9,063 nucleotides of DNA from an uncultured Saprospiraceae bacterium (GCA_938033975.1 CALHKJ010000235.1:1-9063), one strand, 5' to 3'; counted from the first letter of the stretch, positions 1 to 7,175 are shown. Program-made: numbers and translations. The notes: generated from the sequence alone by a model not told the origin.

Positions 1-1
1 A

Positions 2-58
2 TTACTGAAGCTCAGGGATAGCTTAGAAGAGAAGAGACTTATGAATAGTATAAACTAA
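2..58 (+). CDS. possible 3' end of an upstream gene (partial)
   Basis: One forward frame is open from the left edge to a TAA at 56-58 and would encode 18 residues ending in LMNSIN. The other two forward frames stop within the first 21 bases. The peptide is charged and helix-like (LRDSLEEKR), as protein C-termini often are. It is too short to assign a family, and an open frame of 18 codons can arise by chance, so this is only a candidate. No recognisable domain is visible. Confidence 0.3.
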   Translation, partial: LLKLRDSLEEKRLMNSIN

Positions 59-293
59 TGGCTATTGTTTGTCTCTGAATTTTATAATTGATATATCTAA
101 TATTGGTCTTTTGACCTAATTCTTCAATTTTTACTCTTTCCTGCTATTTTCTCCCTCAAAATGCCCAAAATCAATGCTTTGAGATGCACTTTGACTCCAA
201 CTATTACAAAAATACACTTAAATAATAATAAAGTCAGGTATGATATTCAAACATTAGTCATTTCCTTTGTTTATTGTATAAATAACATCAAAT
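59..293. other. AT-rich spacer upstream of queD
   Basis: I see no convincing gene here on either strand. The segment holds a weak hairpin (GGTC-TTTT-GACC at about 107-118) that is followed by T-rich sequence but has only a 4-bp core stem, so it is a poor terminator. No perfect TAnnTTTG element precedes queD on the plus strand. The nearest promoter-like sequence is TATAAAT just upstream of the queD ATG. A TATTTTTG element is present on the minus strand at 214-207, but no gene follows it. Confidence 0.5.
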
Positions 294-701
294 ATGAGAA
301 TTGCAGTATTCAGAAAAGCCCACTTTAATGCCGCTCATCGGCTATATAATGACAAGTGGAGTGAAGAAAAAAACAAAGAGGTCTTTGGATTGTGCTCAAA
401 CGCCAATTATCACGGGCATAATTATGACTTAGAGGTGAAAGTAGTTGGGGAGGTAGATCCTGTTACTGGCTTTCTTATTGACCTAAAGGATCTTAAGGAT
501 ATAATTAAGAGAGAAGTAGAAGATCGCTTTGACCATAAGAATTTCAATCTAGATACTCCTTATTTTAAGGATAAAAATCCAACATCTGAAAATATTGCCT
601 TTTTAATACATCAGCTATTATCGGATGCTTTGGACCCAAAATTTGAAGTAACAGTGCGTCTTTGGGAAACTCCAAGAAATTATGTGGAATATCCTGCCTA
701 A
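294..701 (+). CDS. queD: 6-carboxytetrahydropterin synthase (QueD/PTPS family)
   Basis: This 135-residue protein belongs to the 6-pyruvoyl-tetrahydropterin synthase fold (COG0720). The family is known to convert 7,8-dihydroneopterin triphosphate to 6-carboxy-5,6,7,8-tetrahydropterin, an early step toward preQ0 and queuosine, in the cytoplasm. The zinc ligands are visible as H15 (FNAAH) and H40/H42 (YHGHNY). The catalytic cysteine is C34 (GLCSN), the Asp-His pair is D80-H81 (RFDHKN), and the substrate-binding glutamate is likely E125 (WETPRN). PTSEN at 96-100 is another family motif. The length is normal and nothing is missing. The ATG at 294 puts the first strand (MRIAVFRKAHFNAAH) in register with the family. 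The gene stands 61 bases before the glycosyltransferase operon and has no evident functional link to it. Some family members act in pterin rather than queuosine synthesis, and that cannot be excluded here. Confidence 0.93.
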   Translation: MRIAVFRKAHFNAAHRLYNDKWSEEKNKEVFGLCSNANYHGHNYDLEVKVVGEVDPVTGFLIDLKDLKDIIKREVEDRFDHKNFNLDTPYFKDKNPTSENIAFLIHQLLSDALDPKFEVTVRLWETPRNYVEYPA

Positions 702-740
702 ATGTATAGTAAGGAACCATTTTTGTTATTTATTCTTTTG

Positions 741-760
741 AAGCGTCTAAATAGGCGTTT
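741..760 (+). promoter_or_regulatory. small hairpin just before the DUF2304 start codon
   Basis: AAGCGTC (741-747) can pair with GGCGTTT (754-760) across a 6-base loop, using two G-U pairs. The hairpin ends 2 bases before the GTG start at 763. No T-run follows, so it does not look like a terminator for queD. It could limit ribosome access to the DUF2304 gene, or it may be chance. Confidence 0.25.
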
Positions 761-762
761 CC

Positions 763-1176
763 GTGGTATATTTACATAACAACAAAATTGATGCACCTTT
801 GCAAGTAAACGTTTATCAATGGGTAGTACCTCTAATAGCCTTATTCTATGTAGTAAGGCTTGTCAACCAATATAAGGTTAAAAGGAGGCTAATAAAGGGA
901 ACCATCTTCTGGTTCATCTTTTGGGTATCCATTAGTATACTTGCCATCATACCTGATAAAATCACAATTGGACTTGCCAATGTCCTTGGATTCAAGGATA
1001 ATGTAAACGCAATTATCTTTGTCGCCGTATTCTTCCAATTCTTATTCCTTTACTATCTTTCAAACACAGTAGAAAGACTTGAACGTAAGGTTACTGAGCT
1101 TGTTCGAAAAATTGCCATCGAACAATCCTTAGCAGATGAAAAAAAGAAAGAATTGATAGAATCTGATTTTGACTAA
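763..1176 (+). CDS. DUF2304 family membrane protein
   Basis: This is a small inner-membrane protein of 137 residues with hydrophobic segments at about 18-34, 47-63 and 82-99, then a charged, probably coiled-coil tail from 102 to 135. The pattern WFIFWVSISILAIIP, LGFKDNVNAIIF, FLYYLSNTVERLERKVTELVRKIAIE matches DUF2304. The biochemical role of this family is not established; its members are commonly encoded beside GT2 polyprenyl-phosphate sugar synthases. The start is uncertain: an in-frame TAA lies at 748-750, the first candidate afterwards is GTG 763, and a TTG at 799 would give a more compact N-terminus. No good Shine-Dalgarno precedes either. The stop shares a base with the next ATG (TAATG), so it is translationally coupled to the GT4 gene. 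A GT2 of the expected partner type lies in the opposing operon at 3338-4036, not beside it. Confidence 0.8.
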   Translation: MVYLHNNKIDAPLQVNVYQWVVPLIALFYVVRLVNQYKVKRRLIKGTIFWFIFWVSISILAIIPDKITIGLANVLGFKDNVNAIIFVAVFFQFLFLYYLSNTVERLERKVTELVRKIAIEQSLADEKKKELIESDFD

Positions 1177-2267
1177 TGAAAATACTTTTTGTCCTAGAAA
1201 ACCACTACCCAAAAATTGGTGGTGTTGAGACCTTATTTAAAGATCTCACGGAATCGCTTGCGAGCAAAGGACATACCATCACTGTTTTAACAAACAAGTC
1301 ACCTGGAGATAAGCTTCTTGCCAAAGAGTCTTATATGCCCAATCTTACCATCATACGGAAGAATTTTTTCAATAGATACATTTTTACATTCTTCGCTTGG
1401 ATTCCTGCATTTTTTCTAGCTAGGAAACATGACATCATTCATACCACATCTTACAATGCCGGCCTGCCTTCTTTCATAGCCGGAATGCTTACCCGAAAAA
1501 AAGTTATCATAACCTTTCATGAAGTATGGGCCAAGATGTGGTTTTCACTTCCACACTTTGGTAAAATAAGTTTATACTTCCATTACCTCTTTGAGCAATT
1601 ACTATTGAAGCTCAACTTTCATAAATTTATTGCTGTCTCACAATTTACTGCTGATAGCCTTTCGGCAAATGGAATTTCTTCAGATAGAATCAAAATGATT
1701 TATAATGGATTGGATTATACTGAATTCGAAAATATAGAAAAGCTTGAACCAGGAAATTCTAAATTTACTTTTCTCTATTATGGCAGACTCGGGATTTCTA
1801 AAGGATTGGATATTCTAATCAAAGGTGCTTCTTTGGTAGAAAAAGATTTCTGTCTAAACATAATTGTACCGCTCGAACCAAAAACGCTTTTGGATGACTT
1901 AAAAACTAGGATTAAAGAAAATAAGCTAGAAGATAAGGTTGAGCTATTTCACGAATTATCATTTGATAAATTAAAATCAAGAGTTTCTTCTGCAGATACA
2001 GTTATCATTCCATCTTATAGTGAGGGCTTTTGTTTTACGGCTGCAGAAAGTATTGCAATGGGTGTTCCCGTTATTTCTTCCGGCAACGGAGCACTAGCTG
2101 AGGTAGTTTCAGGTAAGCACTTAACGATGAAAACTTTTGACGCAGATGGTTTGGCAGTTTGTATGGAAGAAGCAATGAAAGGTAATTTTGATCGTACAGA
2201 GTTAAAGAAATTCATGTTAAAAGATTCTGTCAACAATTACATTGATCTTTATACTAACTTAAGCTAG
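1176..2267 (+). CDS. glycosyltransferase family 4 (GT-B fold)
   Basis: This is a cytoplasmic or membrane-associated retaining glycosyltransferase of 363 residues that would use a nucleotide sugar. The N-terminal Rossmann domain begins MKILFVLENHYPKIGGVE, with the GG pair at 15-16 typical of GT4. The C-terminal donor-binding domain starts near FLYYGRLGISKGLDILI (199-215). It contains the E-x7-E motif as E283 and E291 (SEGFCFTAAE), followed by SIAMGVPVISS. A hydrophobic stretch at about 67-82 (FFAWIPAFF) probably attaches the enzyme to the membrane. The acceptor and sugar cannot be read from the sequence. The start codon overlaps the DUF2304 stop by one base, and the next GT4 begins 4 bases after this stop, so the three genes form one operon. 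Confidence 0.92.
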   Translation: MKILFVLENHYPKIGGVETLFKDLTESLASKGHTITVLTNKSPGDKLLAKESYMPNLTIIRKNFFNRYIFTFFAWIPAFFLARKHDIIHTTSYNAGLPSFIAGMLTRKKVIITFHEVWAKMWFSLPHFGKISLYFHYLFEQLLLKLNFHKFIAVSQFTADSLSANGISSDRIKMIYNGLDYTEFENIEKLEPGNSKFTFLYYGRLGISKGLDILIKGASLVEKDFCLNIIVPLEPKTLLDDLKTRIKENKLEDKVELFHELSFDKLKSRVSSADTVIIPSYSEGFCFTAAESIAMGVPVISSGNGALAEVVSGKHLTMKTFDADGLAVCMEEAMKGNFDRTELKKFMLKDSVNNYIDLYTNLS

Positions 2268-2271
2268 AAAT

Positions 2272-3345
2272 ATGAAAATTGTAATTCTTGCAGATAGTAT
2301 AACTACCCAAAATTCTGGAATTCACCATTACGGATTACAATTTGTTGAAAGACTCTTAGCACAATATCCAGAAAACGAATACCATATAATTGCAACAAAA
2401 ATAATCGAGCAATTTGATGTACCGCAAACAGTCGTTCCTTTGAGAAAATTTCCAATGCATCTCAGATTTAGACAATTGTTTTCTATTCCAAAAGTGGTAA
2501 GAAAACTAGTGCCAGATCATGTCATTGAACTTGCCCACTTTGGACCATTCGGATTGAATTCGAAGATAAAAAGGACAACAATAATTCATGACCTGACTCC
2601 AATATATTTCCCCGCCTATCATTCTCGTCTAAGTTATTGGATGCACAAAATATTAATGCCTAGCCTAATAAAAAAAGCAGACTCAATTGTTGTAAACTCT
2701 TCGCAAACAAAAGAAGATGTGGTAAAATTTGAGAGTTCTTCTAAAAGTAAATTAAATACAATTTTTCCAAAAATTAATATCCCATCAACTTCAAAGGCTG
2801 CAAAACTTGCAACAGGTAATTACTTATTGAGCGTTGGGACGATCGAGCCAAGAAAAAATTACAAACTTTTAATCGAGGCATTTAAAACCATTGGAGAAAA
2901 GAATAAAGAGATCAAACTGATCATTGTTGGGCAGATGGGTTGGAAAATGGATCACTTTCAAAAGTTGATTGACCAACACCCATTTAAAGAAAGAATAATT
3001 ATTACAGGTTTTATTTCTAGAGAGGAACTATGGTCTTATTACGAAGGCGCAAGTGTCTTTGTGTTTACAAGTAATTATGAAGGCTTTGGCATTCCTGTTT
3101 TGGAGGCATGCTATCATGGCCTACCCTTAGTTTTGTCTGTCGTACCTACCTCAGAAGAAATTGCATCAGATGCAGCAATTTATTTCAACAAAGAGAATCC
3201 TAAAGATTTAGGCGATAAGGTAATTTCTTTATTGGAATCGAAAGATTTGTTAGAACAAAAAGGAAAACAAGCAAAAGAAAGGTTTAAGATAATTTCAGAT
3301 CAAGCCAAAATTCAATTGACAGATTGGTACAAGCGAATTAGCTAA
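2272..3345 (+). CDS. glycosyltransferase family 4, mannosyltransferase-like
   Basis: This is a 357-residue GT-B enzyme of the GT4 family, similar in pattern to O-antigen or exopolysaccharide mannosyltransferases. Visible motifs are SGIHHYGLQ (15-23), IIHDLTPIYFP (104-114), VGTIEPRKN (188-196), which opens the donor domain, and the E-x7-E pair E270/E278 (YEGFGIPVLEA), followed by CYHGLPLVLS. IIHDLTP and GTIEPRKN are characteristic of the WbdA/WbdB-like branch; mannose specificity is an inference from that branch only. The length is normal. The ATG lies 4 bases after the preceding stop. The gene ends at 3343-3345, inside the coding end of the converging GT2 gene, so there is no room for a terminator between the two operons. 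Confidence 0.92.
   Translation: MKIVILADSITTQNSGIHHYGLQFVERLLAQYPENEYHIIATKIIEQFDVPQTVVPLRKFPMHLRFRQLFSIPKVVRKLVPDHVIELAHFGPFGLNSKIKRTTIIHDLTPIYFPAYHSRLSYWMHKILMPSLIKKADSIVVNSSQTKEDVVKFESSSKSKLNTIFPKINIPSTSKAAKLATGNYLLSVGTIEPRKNYKLLIEAFKTIGEKNKEIKLIIVGQMGWKMDHFQKLIDQHPFKERIIITGFISREELWSYYEGASVFVFTSNYEGFGIPVLEACYHGLPLVLSVVPTSEEIASDAAIYFNKENPKDLGDKVISLLESKDLLEQKGKQAKERFKIISDQAKIQLTDWYKRIS
3338..3345. other. shared palindrome holding two convergent stop codons
   Basis: The 8-base palindrome TTAGCTAA supplies the TAA stop of the rightward GT4 gene (3343-3345) and, on the other strand, the TAA stop of the leftward GT2 gene (3340-3338). Both proteins therefore end in serine (RIS and PFS). The two operons overlap by 8 bases at their 3' ends with no intergenic DNA. 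Confidence 0.85.
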
Positions 3346-4036
3346 ATGGATTGAACAATTTTAGTAGCATCCCCAGACCCGTTTGAAAGTTCTGACCCTT
3401 ACTCATAGTATCTGCAGTGTATTTAACATCAATTGGAATTTCTCCAATTTTGGCTTTATGAATTTTTGCCTGTTTGATGATTTCAATACAAAATTCAAAA
3501 CCATCAAAACTAATTTCTAATTGGTTGGCAAACTTTTGACTCATTGCTTTCATTCCTGATTGACTATCAGATAAGTATACTCCAGTAATTAAAAAGCTAA
3601 TTAAGTTTCCAAAGAAATTATAAATCAATCTCATGAATGGAATGTCGTTATGTTGTAGAAATCTACTTCCTATCACCAAGTCCATTTCATTATCCTTTAG
3701 ATGATTAACAAGGCTAAGGATATTCTCAGGATTATGCTGACTATCGGCATCCAAGGTAACAACATACTGAGCTCCACTTTTTATAGCATATTTGACTCCA
3801 GTCAATGTTGCAGCTCCAGGCCCAAGATTTATGATATGATCCAGGACGACAATCCCTTTATATTTATTAACAACCTCTTTAGTGTTGTCATTACTACCAT
3901 CATTTACTACAATAATATTCTTAATACCTTCCATTTGAAGAGTAACAAGTACTGGTTCAATTCTAGTACTCTCATTTAATGCAGGTAATACTGCATAAAT
4001 AGATTCTAATGGTATGTCTATCTTCTTATTTTTCAA
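3338..4036 (-). CDS. GT2 glycosyltransferase, polyprenyl/dolichyl-phosphate mannose synthase-like
   Basis: This is a 232-residue GT-A enzyme of the DPM1-like branch of GT2. These enzymes are known to transfer a sugar from a nucleotide donor to a polyprenyl phosphate at the cytoplasmic face. Motifs in order are LPALNE (17-22), VVNDGSNDNT (43-52), the metal-binding DAD in TLDADSQHNPENI (94-106), GSRF (123-126), SDSQSGMKAM (156-165) and SKGQNFQTGLGML (212-224). A hydrophobic stretch at about 136-152 may lie along the membrane; there are no C-terminal transmembrane helices, so it lacks the anchor of GtrB-type enzymes. The start must be TTG at 4036-4034, because the upstream gene stops there and the next methionine falls after the first motif. 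TTG and the upstream TGA overlap as TTGA, which indicates translational coupling. It is the last gene of the leftward operon. The lipid and sugar are not determined. Confidence 0.88.
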   Translation of the reverse strand: MKNKKIDIPLESIYAVLPALNESTRIEPVLVTLQMEGIKNIIVVNDGSNDNTKEVVNKYKGIVVLDHIINLGPGAATLTGVKYAIKSGAQYVVTLDADSQHNPENILSLVNHLKDNEMDLVIGSRFLQHNDIPFMRLIYNFFGNLISFLITGVYLSDSQSGMKAMSQKFANQLEISFDGFEFCIEIIKQAKIHKAKIGEIPIDVKYTADTMSKGQNFQTGLGMLLKLFNPFS

Positions 4037-5463
4037 TCTAATTGTAGAATTGCGTATGAGCCCGCAAAAATTTGTTTTCCAAAAATAGCATAATATCTAT
4101 TGGTTTGCCCTGTATTTGGGTTATTTATCTCGACAATTCTATTGGTATTAATCAATTTAGTCCTTGGGTTATCTTTTATGAAATTCATAAATGATGCATA
4201 TTTCTTTGACAATGATCGATTGCCCGTTTTATCAATAGTAACGGTATTGAAGTCTATAATTAGGTATTTAAAACCTGATGCTTTAAAAACTTCTACCAAT
4301 TCGTTTTTATCTGGATATTTCTCTATTAAAGCATTGTATAGTCCCAATTGGTTATCTGCTTGTACTCTTTGATGATTGTTCTCTAAAAAATACTTAAAAC
4401 TTGTTCCAACTTGGTAAATCTTTGCCTCTGAATCTCTGTTGATTTTTTCAATCGTATCATAAAAACCTGGATAAAGCCGATCTAACACATCTTTCTCAGA
4501 CTTTGCTCCACTAGAATAATCAAATAAAATTGGATGGAAAGGTCCAACACCTCTCAATGGTGCTTGTGTACCGCCATTTATATTTCCTACACGTAGAACA
4601 AAACTCATCGTTATCCATATAATTGACATAGTAATAAAAGATAAATTTATCCACTTGTAGTGAAAAGGCTCACGTTCCTTTAGCTTCTTGAGCATCAAAA
4701 TAATAAGCGTAAATCCTAGGCTAAGCATCAAAAATCCATACCAAATAATTCCTGAAGAGAGGACTAACCAAAAGAAAGAATAATTAAAAAATAAAAAGCC
4801 GACTGTGATAAGTGCATTTGATTTTCGATCCTTTAAAAAGGTATACATAAAGTAGCCAGTAAAAACAAAAAGCAAAAGCAGAAATGGATATGTAAAGTGA
4901 TCTGTCTGACCAGTTACTTTCTCCCCTATTACTTTAAATGGATAGAATAACTTATTCGTTACTGTATACATCTTACTCACAATCGTGGCAACAGGCATAG
5001 TTGAGAAATCTTCATTAAAGTTCTGAAGTATAACACCATTATCTGTTTTAACACCTTGACCTGTGATTGGATTGTAGATATAAGAATTAGAAGTTGCAAT
5101 GAGAAGCATTGAAATGCATAGTAATGATATTATTATAGCAAGGATTTTACTTCGATGCCGAATTAATATCACAAAAATTAGAGGTAAAAACATCAAATAC
5201 AAAAAGCCAATATCAACAAAGTTGGCAGTAAGGTTTACATTTACACTGCTATCATAAGGCAAACTTAAATACCTAAAAAGCAAATCTTCATATCCTATAT
5301 ATCTTTGAATTTCCTCTTTCTTGGCATCTGCTTTATCAACATGACTTAGCTCATCTTTCTGCGCATAACTAGTCTCTGTAGAACCAACAATAAATACACA
5401 CAACAATGCGAACACTGTCAAGTATCTAAAAGCTTTTTTATATTTTAATATCTGGGCTATCAC
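4033..5463 (-). CDS. membrane protein, probable C-terminal half of a split GT-C glycosyltransferase
   Basis: This 476-residue protein starts with what looks like a Sec signal peptide: basic stretch KYKKAFR, hydrophobic core at about 15-28, and a likely cleavage site after A34 (TSYA|QK). A periplasmic stretch (35-85) contains EIQRYIGYEDLLFRYLSLPY, then come membrane segments near 86-103, 107-126, 192-210, 216-235, 237-258 and 270-290, and a soluble C-terminal domain (about 291-476). Patterns such as YLSLPYD, DIGFLYLMFLPL, IIWYGF and SGFKYLIIDF resemble the second half of large GT-C sugar transferases, but no family is certain. The GTG start follows the upstream TAG without a gap and in the same frame. 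No other start allows a complete signal peptide. The 3' end overlaps the GT2 start by 3 bases. Most likely it works with the preceding protein as one enzyme; an independent function is possible. Confidence 0.65.
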   Translation of the reverse strand: MIAQILKYKKAFRYLTVFALLCVFIVGSTETSYAQKDELSHVDKADAKKEEIQRYIGYEDLLFRYLSLPYDSSVNVNLTANFVDIGFLYLMFLPLIFVILIRHRSKILAIIISLLCISMLLIATSNSYIYNPITGQGVKTDNGVILQNFNEDFSTMPVATIVSKMYTVTNKLFYPFKVIGEKVTGQTDHFTYPFLLLLFVFTGYFMYTFLKDRKSNALITVGFLFFNYSFFWLVLSSGIIWYGFLMLSLGFTLIILMLKKLKEREPFHYKWINLSFITMSIIWITMSFVLRVGNINGGTQAPLRGVGPFHPILFDYSSGAKSEKDVLDRLYPGFYDTIEKINRDSEAKIYQVGTSFKYFLENNHQRVQADNQLGLYNALIEKYPDKNELVEVFKASGFKYLIIDFNTVTIDKTGNRSLSKKYASFMNFIKDNPRTKLINTNRIVEINNPNTGQTNRYYAIFGKQIFAGSYAILQLD

Positions 5464-7101
5464 CTACTCTTTATTATTTTTACCTCTCTTCGTCTTATTA
5501 TAATTCTGTATCATCTTTTGCGTTGTAATATCTGGCCCTGGATTATCACCCATGATGATTTTATTAATACTGATACTAGAAGAATTATCCATATAATTCT
5601 TAAGCATCCAAGGCATAAAAACAAATAATGAGACTAGAGTTAGAATTGCACTTGTTTTAAACGAACTTATAAATGCTAAGCGATTCTGCTTTAATGCTAA
5701 TCCAAAAAATAAAATTCCTAATACAAGAACAATATATTTCAAATATGAAATTCCAAGATGGTATTCTCTTAATCCACTCACATCATCCAGTCTTCCAATA
5801 AAGACAACGAATAGTGTAAAAAAGAAAGCTGCTAAAAATCCAAAGTATCCACAATATAATGTCCACAACATAATCACAGTTGCAAATAGCATATACAAAT
5901 GAGTTGCTTTAACACCCAAAGCAAAGCCTGAAAAAATTCCTAAAAGGATGAAAAGTCGAATTAAGTTTTTGTCAGTTTTAAAGTCTTTGGCAACCTTTAT
6001 TTTGTCAACTATATCAATCAATAATAAAACAGAACATAGTTGCACAAACAAAAGTCCAAAGTCTATCTTTTGCTCTACATAAAGTTGATTGAAAATCGCA
6101 GGTACTGTGCACAAAAGCAACAATACAAAAATCGATTCATTCAATTTGAACCTAAAATAATTTCTACAAATCTCCCATATCGCCCAAAGAGATAATAGAA
6201 AACCTGAAAAAGATATTAGTAATGTAAGAGATATATTTTTGAAAGCAATATTTCCTATAGCCATAAATAATGACCAAGAGTATGGTTGAAAACCTTCTAC
6301 CAAACCATTATAGTCCTCCAATAATTTGGAAATATTTACATAGTAATTTCTTGAATCAAATCCTGAAGGAAAAGGTCCCATGCAGGACAAGAAATTGATG
6401 GTGATTAATGTAATTAGTCCAACAATTAAAACTCCGGTCAGGTAATTAATTTTTGAGTCTTTCTCAAAAATATTACTTATTGAAATTTGTCTTAAAATAA
6501 CCAAATTCTTCTTCCAATTAATTACAATTGGGATAAGTAAAAGTGGTAATAAAACGAAATTGTACAACAATCCAACAATTGCTAAAATGAACATCACAAA
6601 AGTAAAAAGCATGATCCCAATAACAACGGAGTAAATGTTCCTACTAGATTCCCTAATATCAAAATCTACTATCCTTAACGCTTGGTAACCTATTGAAAAA
6701 ACAGAAAAGAAAATAAAGCATAACTCAAAAAAGTTAATCAATGCGTTTCCTGTATATGTGAGGGCATGAATAAAAACAGATTGTCCTTTATTCAATCTAG
6801 CAACAGACCCTTCAGCAAATTCTGTAAAAGAGTAGGTGATAGAAATCGAAATTAGGGTGGCAAGAAAAAACATTGATAACCCAGAAAATAAAAGGTTTAG
6901 CTTTTTAGCCTTTACAAAATGATAAAGCGCTGCCATGCTCACTCCAAGAATACCAAGGAACACAGTGAAATTTATAAGCTTAAAATTTTCAAAAGAGAGA
7001 CTATAAAATGGATGCTTGTTCCAATAGTCTAAAAAAATGAAGACTATCCAGATTACACCGAGAATAACAATTGGAATCTCTTTTAGGGCTAATGATTTCA
7101 T
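5464..7101 (-). CDS. polytopic membrane protein, probable GT-C glycosyltransferase catalytic half
   Basis: This 545-residue inner-membrane protein has about fourteen hydrophobic segments. The first six or so (11-27, 44-63, 70-90, 110-138, 157-178, 180-195) precede a GT-C-like core. The core begins with a helix at 220-240 and a periplasmic loop containing the candidate catalytic D249 (PFPSGFDSRNYY). It continues with VEQKIDFGLLF (342-352, D347), GIFSGFALGVKATHLYML (388-405) and FMPWMLKNYMDN (495-506), which resemble GT-C signatures. GT-C enzymes are known to take sugars from polyprenyl-phosphate donors at the periplasmic face, which fits the GT2 at the end of this operon. The protein stops about 45 residues after PWMLKN, where related enzymes would be expected to continue; that continuation appears in the next gene. 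ATG at 7101 is the first gene of the leftward operon. The exact family is an inference from motif patterns. Confidence 0.72.
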   Translation of the reverse strand: MKSLALKEIPIVILGVIWIVFIFLDYWNKHPFYSLSFENFKLINFTVFLGILGVSMAALYHFVKAKKLNLLFSGLSMFFLATLISISITYSFTEFAEGSVARLNKGQSVFIHALTYTGNALINFFELCFIFFSVFSIGYQALRIVDFDIRESSRNIYSVVIGIMLFTFVMFILAIVGLLYNFVLLPLLLIPIVINWKKNLVILRQISISNIFEKDSKINYLTGVLIVGLITLITINFLSCMGPFPSGFDSRNYYVNISKLLEDYNGLVEGFQPYSWSLFMAIGNIAFKNISLTLLISFSGFLLSLWAIWEICRNYFRFKLNESIFVLLLLCTVPAIFNQLYVEQKIDFGLLFVQLCSVLLLIDIVDKIKVAKDFKTDKNLIRLFILLGIFSGFALGVKATHLYMLFATVIMLWTLYCGYFGFLAAFFFTLFVVFIGRLDDVSGLREYHLGISYLKYIVLVLGILFFGLALKQNRLAFISSFKTSAILTLVSLFVFMPWMLKNYMDNSSSISINKIIMGDNPGPDITTQKMIQNYNKTKRGKNNKE

Positions 7102-7119
7102 TTAAAATTTGCTGCTATA

Positions 7120-7136
7120 CTGATTTCATTAATCAG
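7120..7136. repeat. inverted repeat in the leader of the leftward operon
   Basis: CTGATT (7120-7125) and AATCAG (7131-7136) form a perfect 6-bp inverted repeat with a 5-base spacer, 19 bases upstream of the ATG at 7101. It lies between the leftward -7 element and the first gene, so it would be in the 5' leader as a small hairpin, or could be an operator. It is short enough to be chance. Confidence 0.35.
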
Positions 7137-7167
7137 GTTGAAGGATATTGTCAGCCAAATCGAAAAT

Positions 7168-7175
7168 CAAATTTA
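7168..7175 (-). promoter_or_regulatory. candidate -7 element for the leftward glycosyltransferase operon
   Basis: On the minus strand, 7175-7168 reads TAAATTTG, a perfect match to the Bacteroidota -7 consensus TAnnTTTG. It lies about 66 bases upstream of the ATG at 7101. No clear TTG is found at the -33 position, so the assignment rests on the -7 element and the divergent layout. Its -33 region overlaps the -7 element of the fur-family promoter, so the two promoters could interfere. Confidence 0.5.

Noticed and set aside
40..143. Minus-strand open stretch opposite the left edge (reads KIEELGQKTNI...)
   Set aside because: It lacks any ATG, GTG or TTG at its beginning, is only about 34 codons long, and overlaps the candidate upstream gene end. 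It is most likely chance.
207..214. TATTTTTG -7-like element on the minus strand
   Set aside because: No gene or terminator-ended RNA can be seen downstream on that strand, and the -33 position has CTG instead of TTG. AT-rich sequence produces such matches often.
161..328. Forward open frame starting with ATG at 161 and ending inside queD
   Set aside because: It encodes a 55-residue peptide of low-complexity composition (runs such as LNNNK) that overlaps the well-supported queD start by 35 bases. No motif is visible.
741..760. Terminator between queD and the DUF2304 gene
   Set aside because: The hairpin uses two G-U pairs and is followed by TCCGTGG, not a T-run, so it is listed only as a possible translational element.
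2015..2236. Minus-strand open frame inside the first GT4 gene
   Set aside because: It lies wholly antisense to the conserved E-x7-E donor domain and has no recognisable protein pattern; it is a shadow frame.
3701..3979. Plus-strand open frame inside the GT2 gene
   Set aside because: It is antisense to the NDGS and DAD motifs, and its sequence has no domain pattern; it is a shadow frame.
4100..4372. Plus-strand open frame inside the GT-C C-half gene
   Set aside because: It is antisense to a coding region with consistent protein features, and hydrophobic stretches in it mirror the opposite strand.
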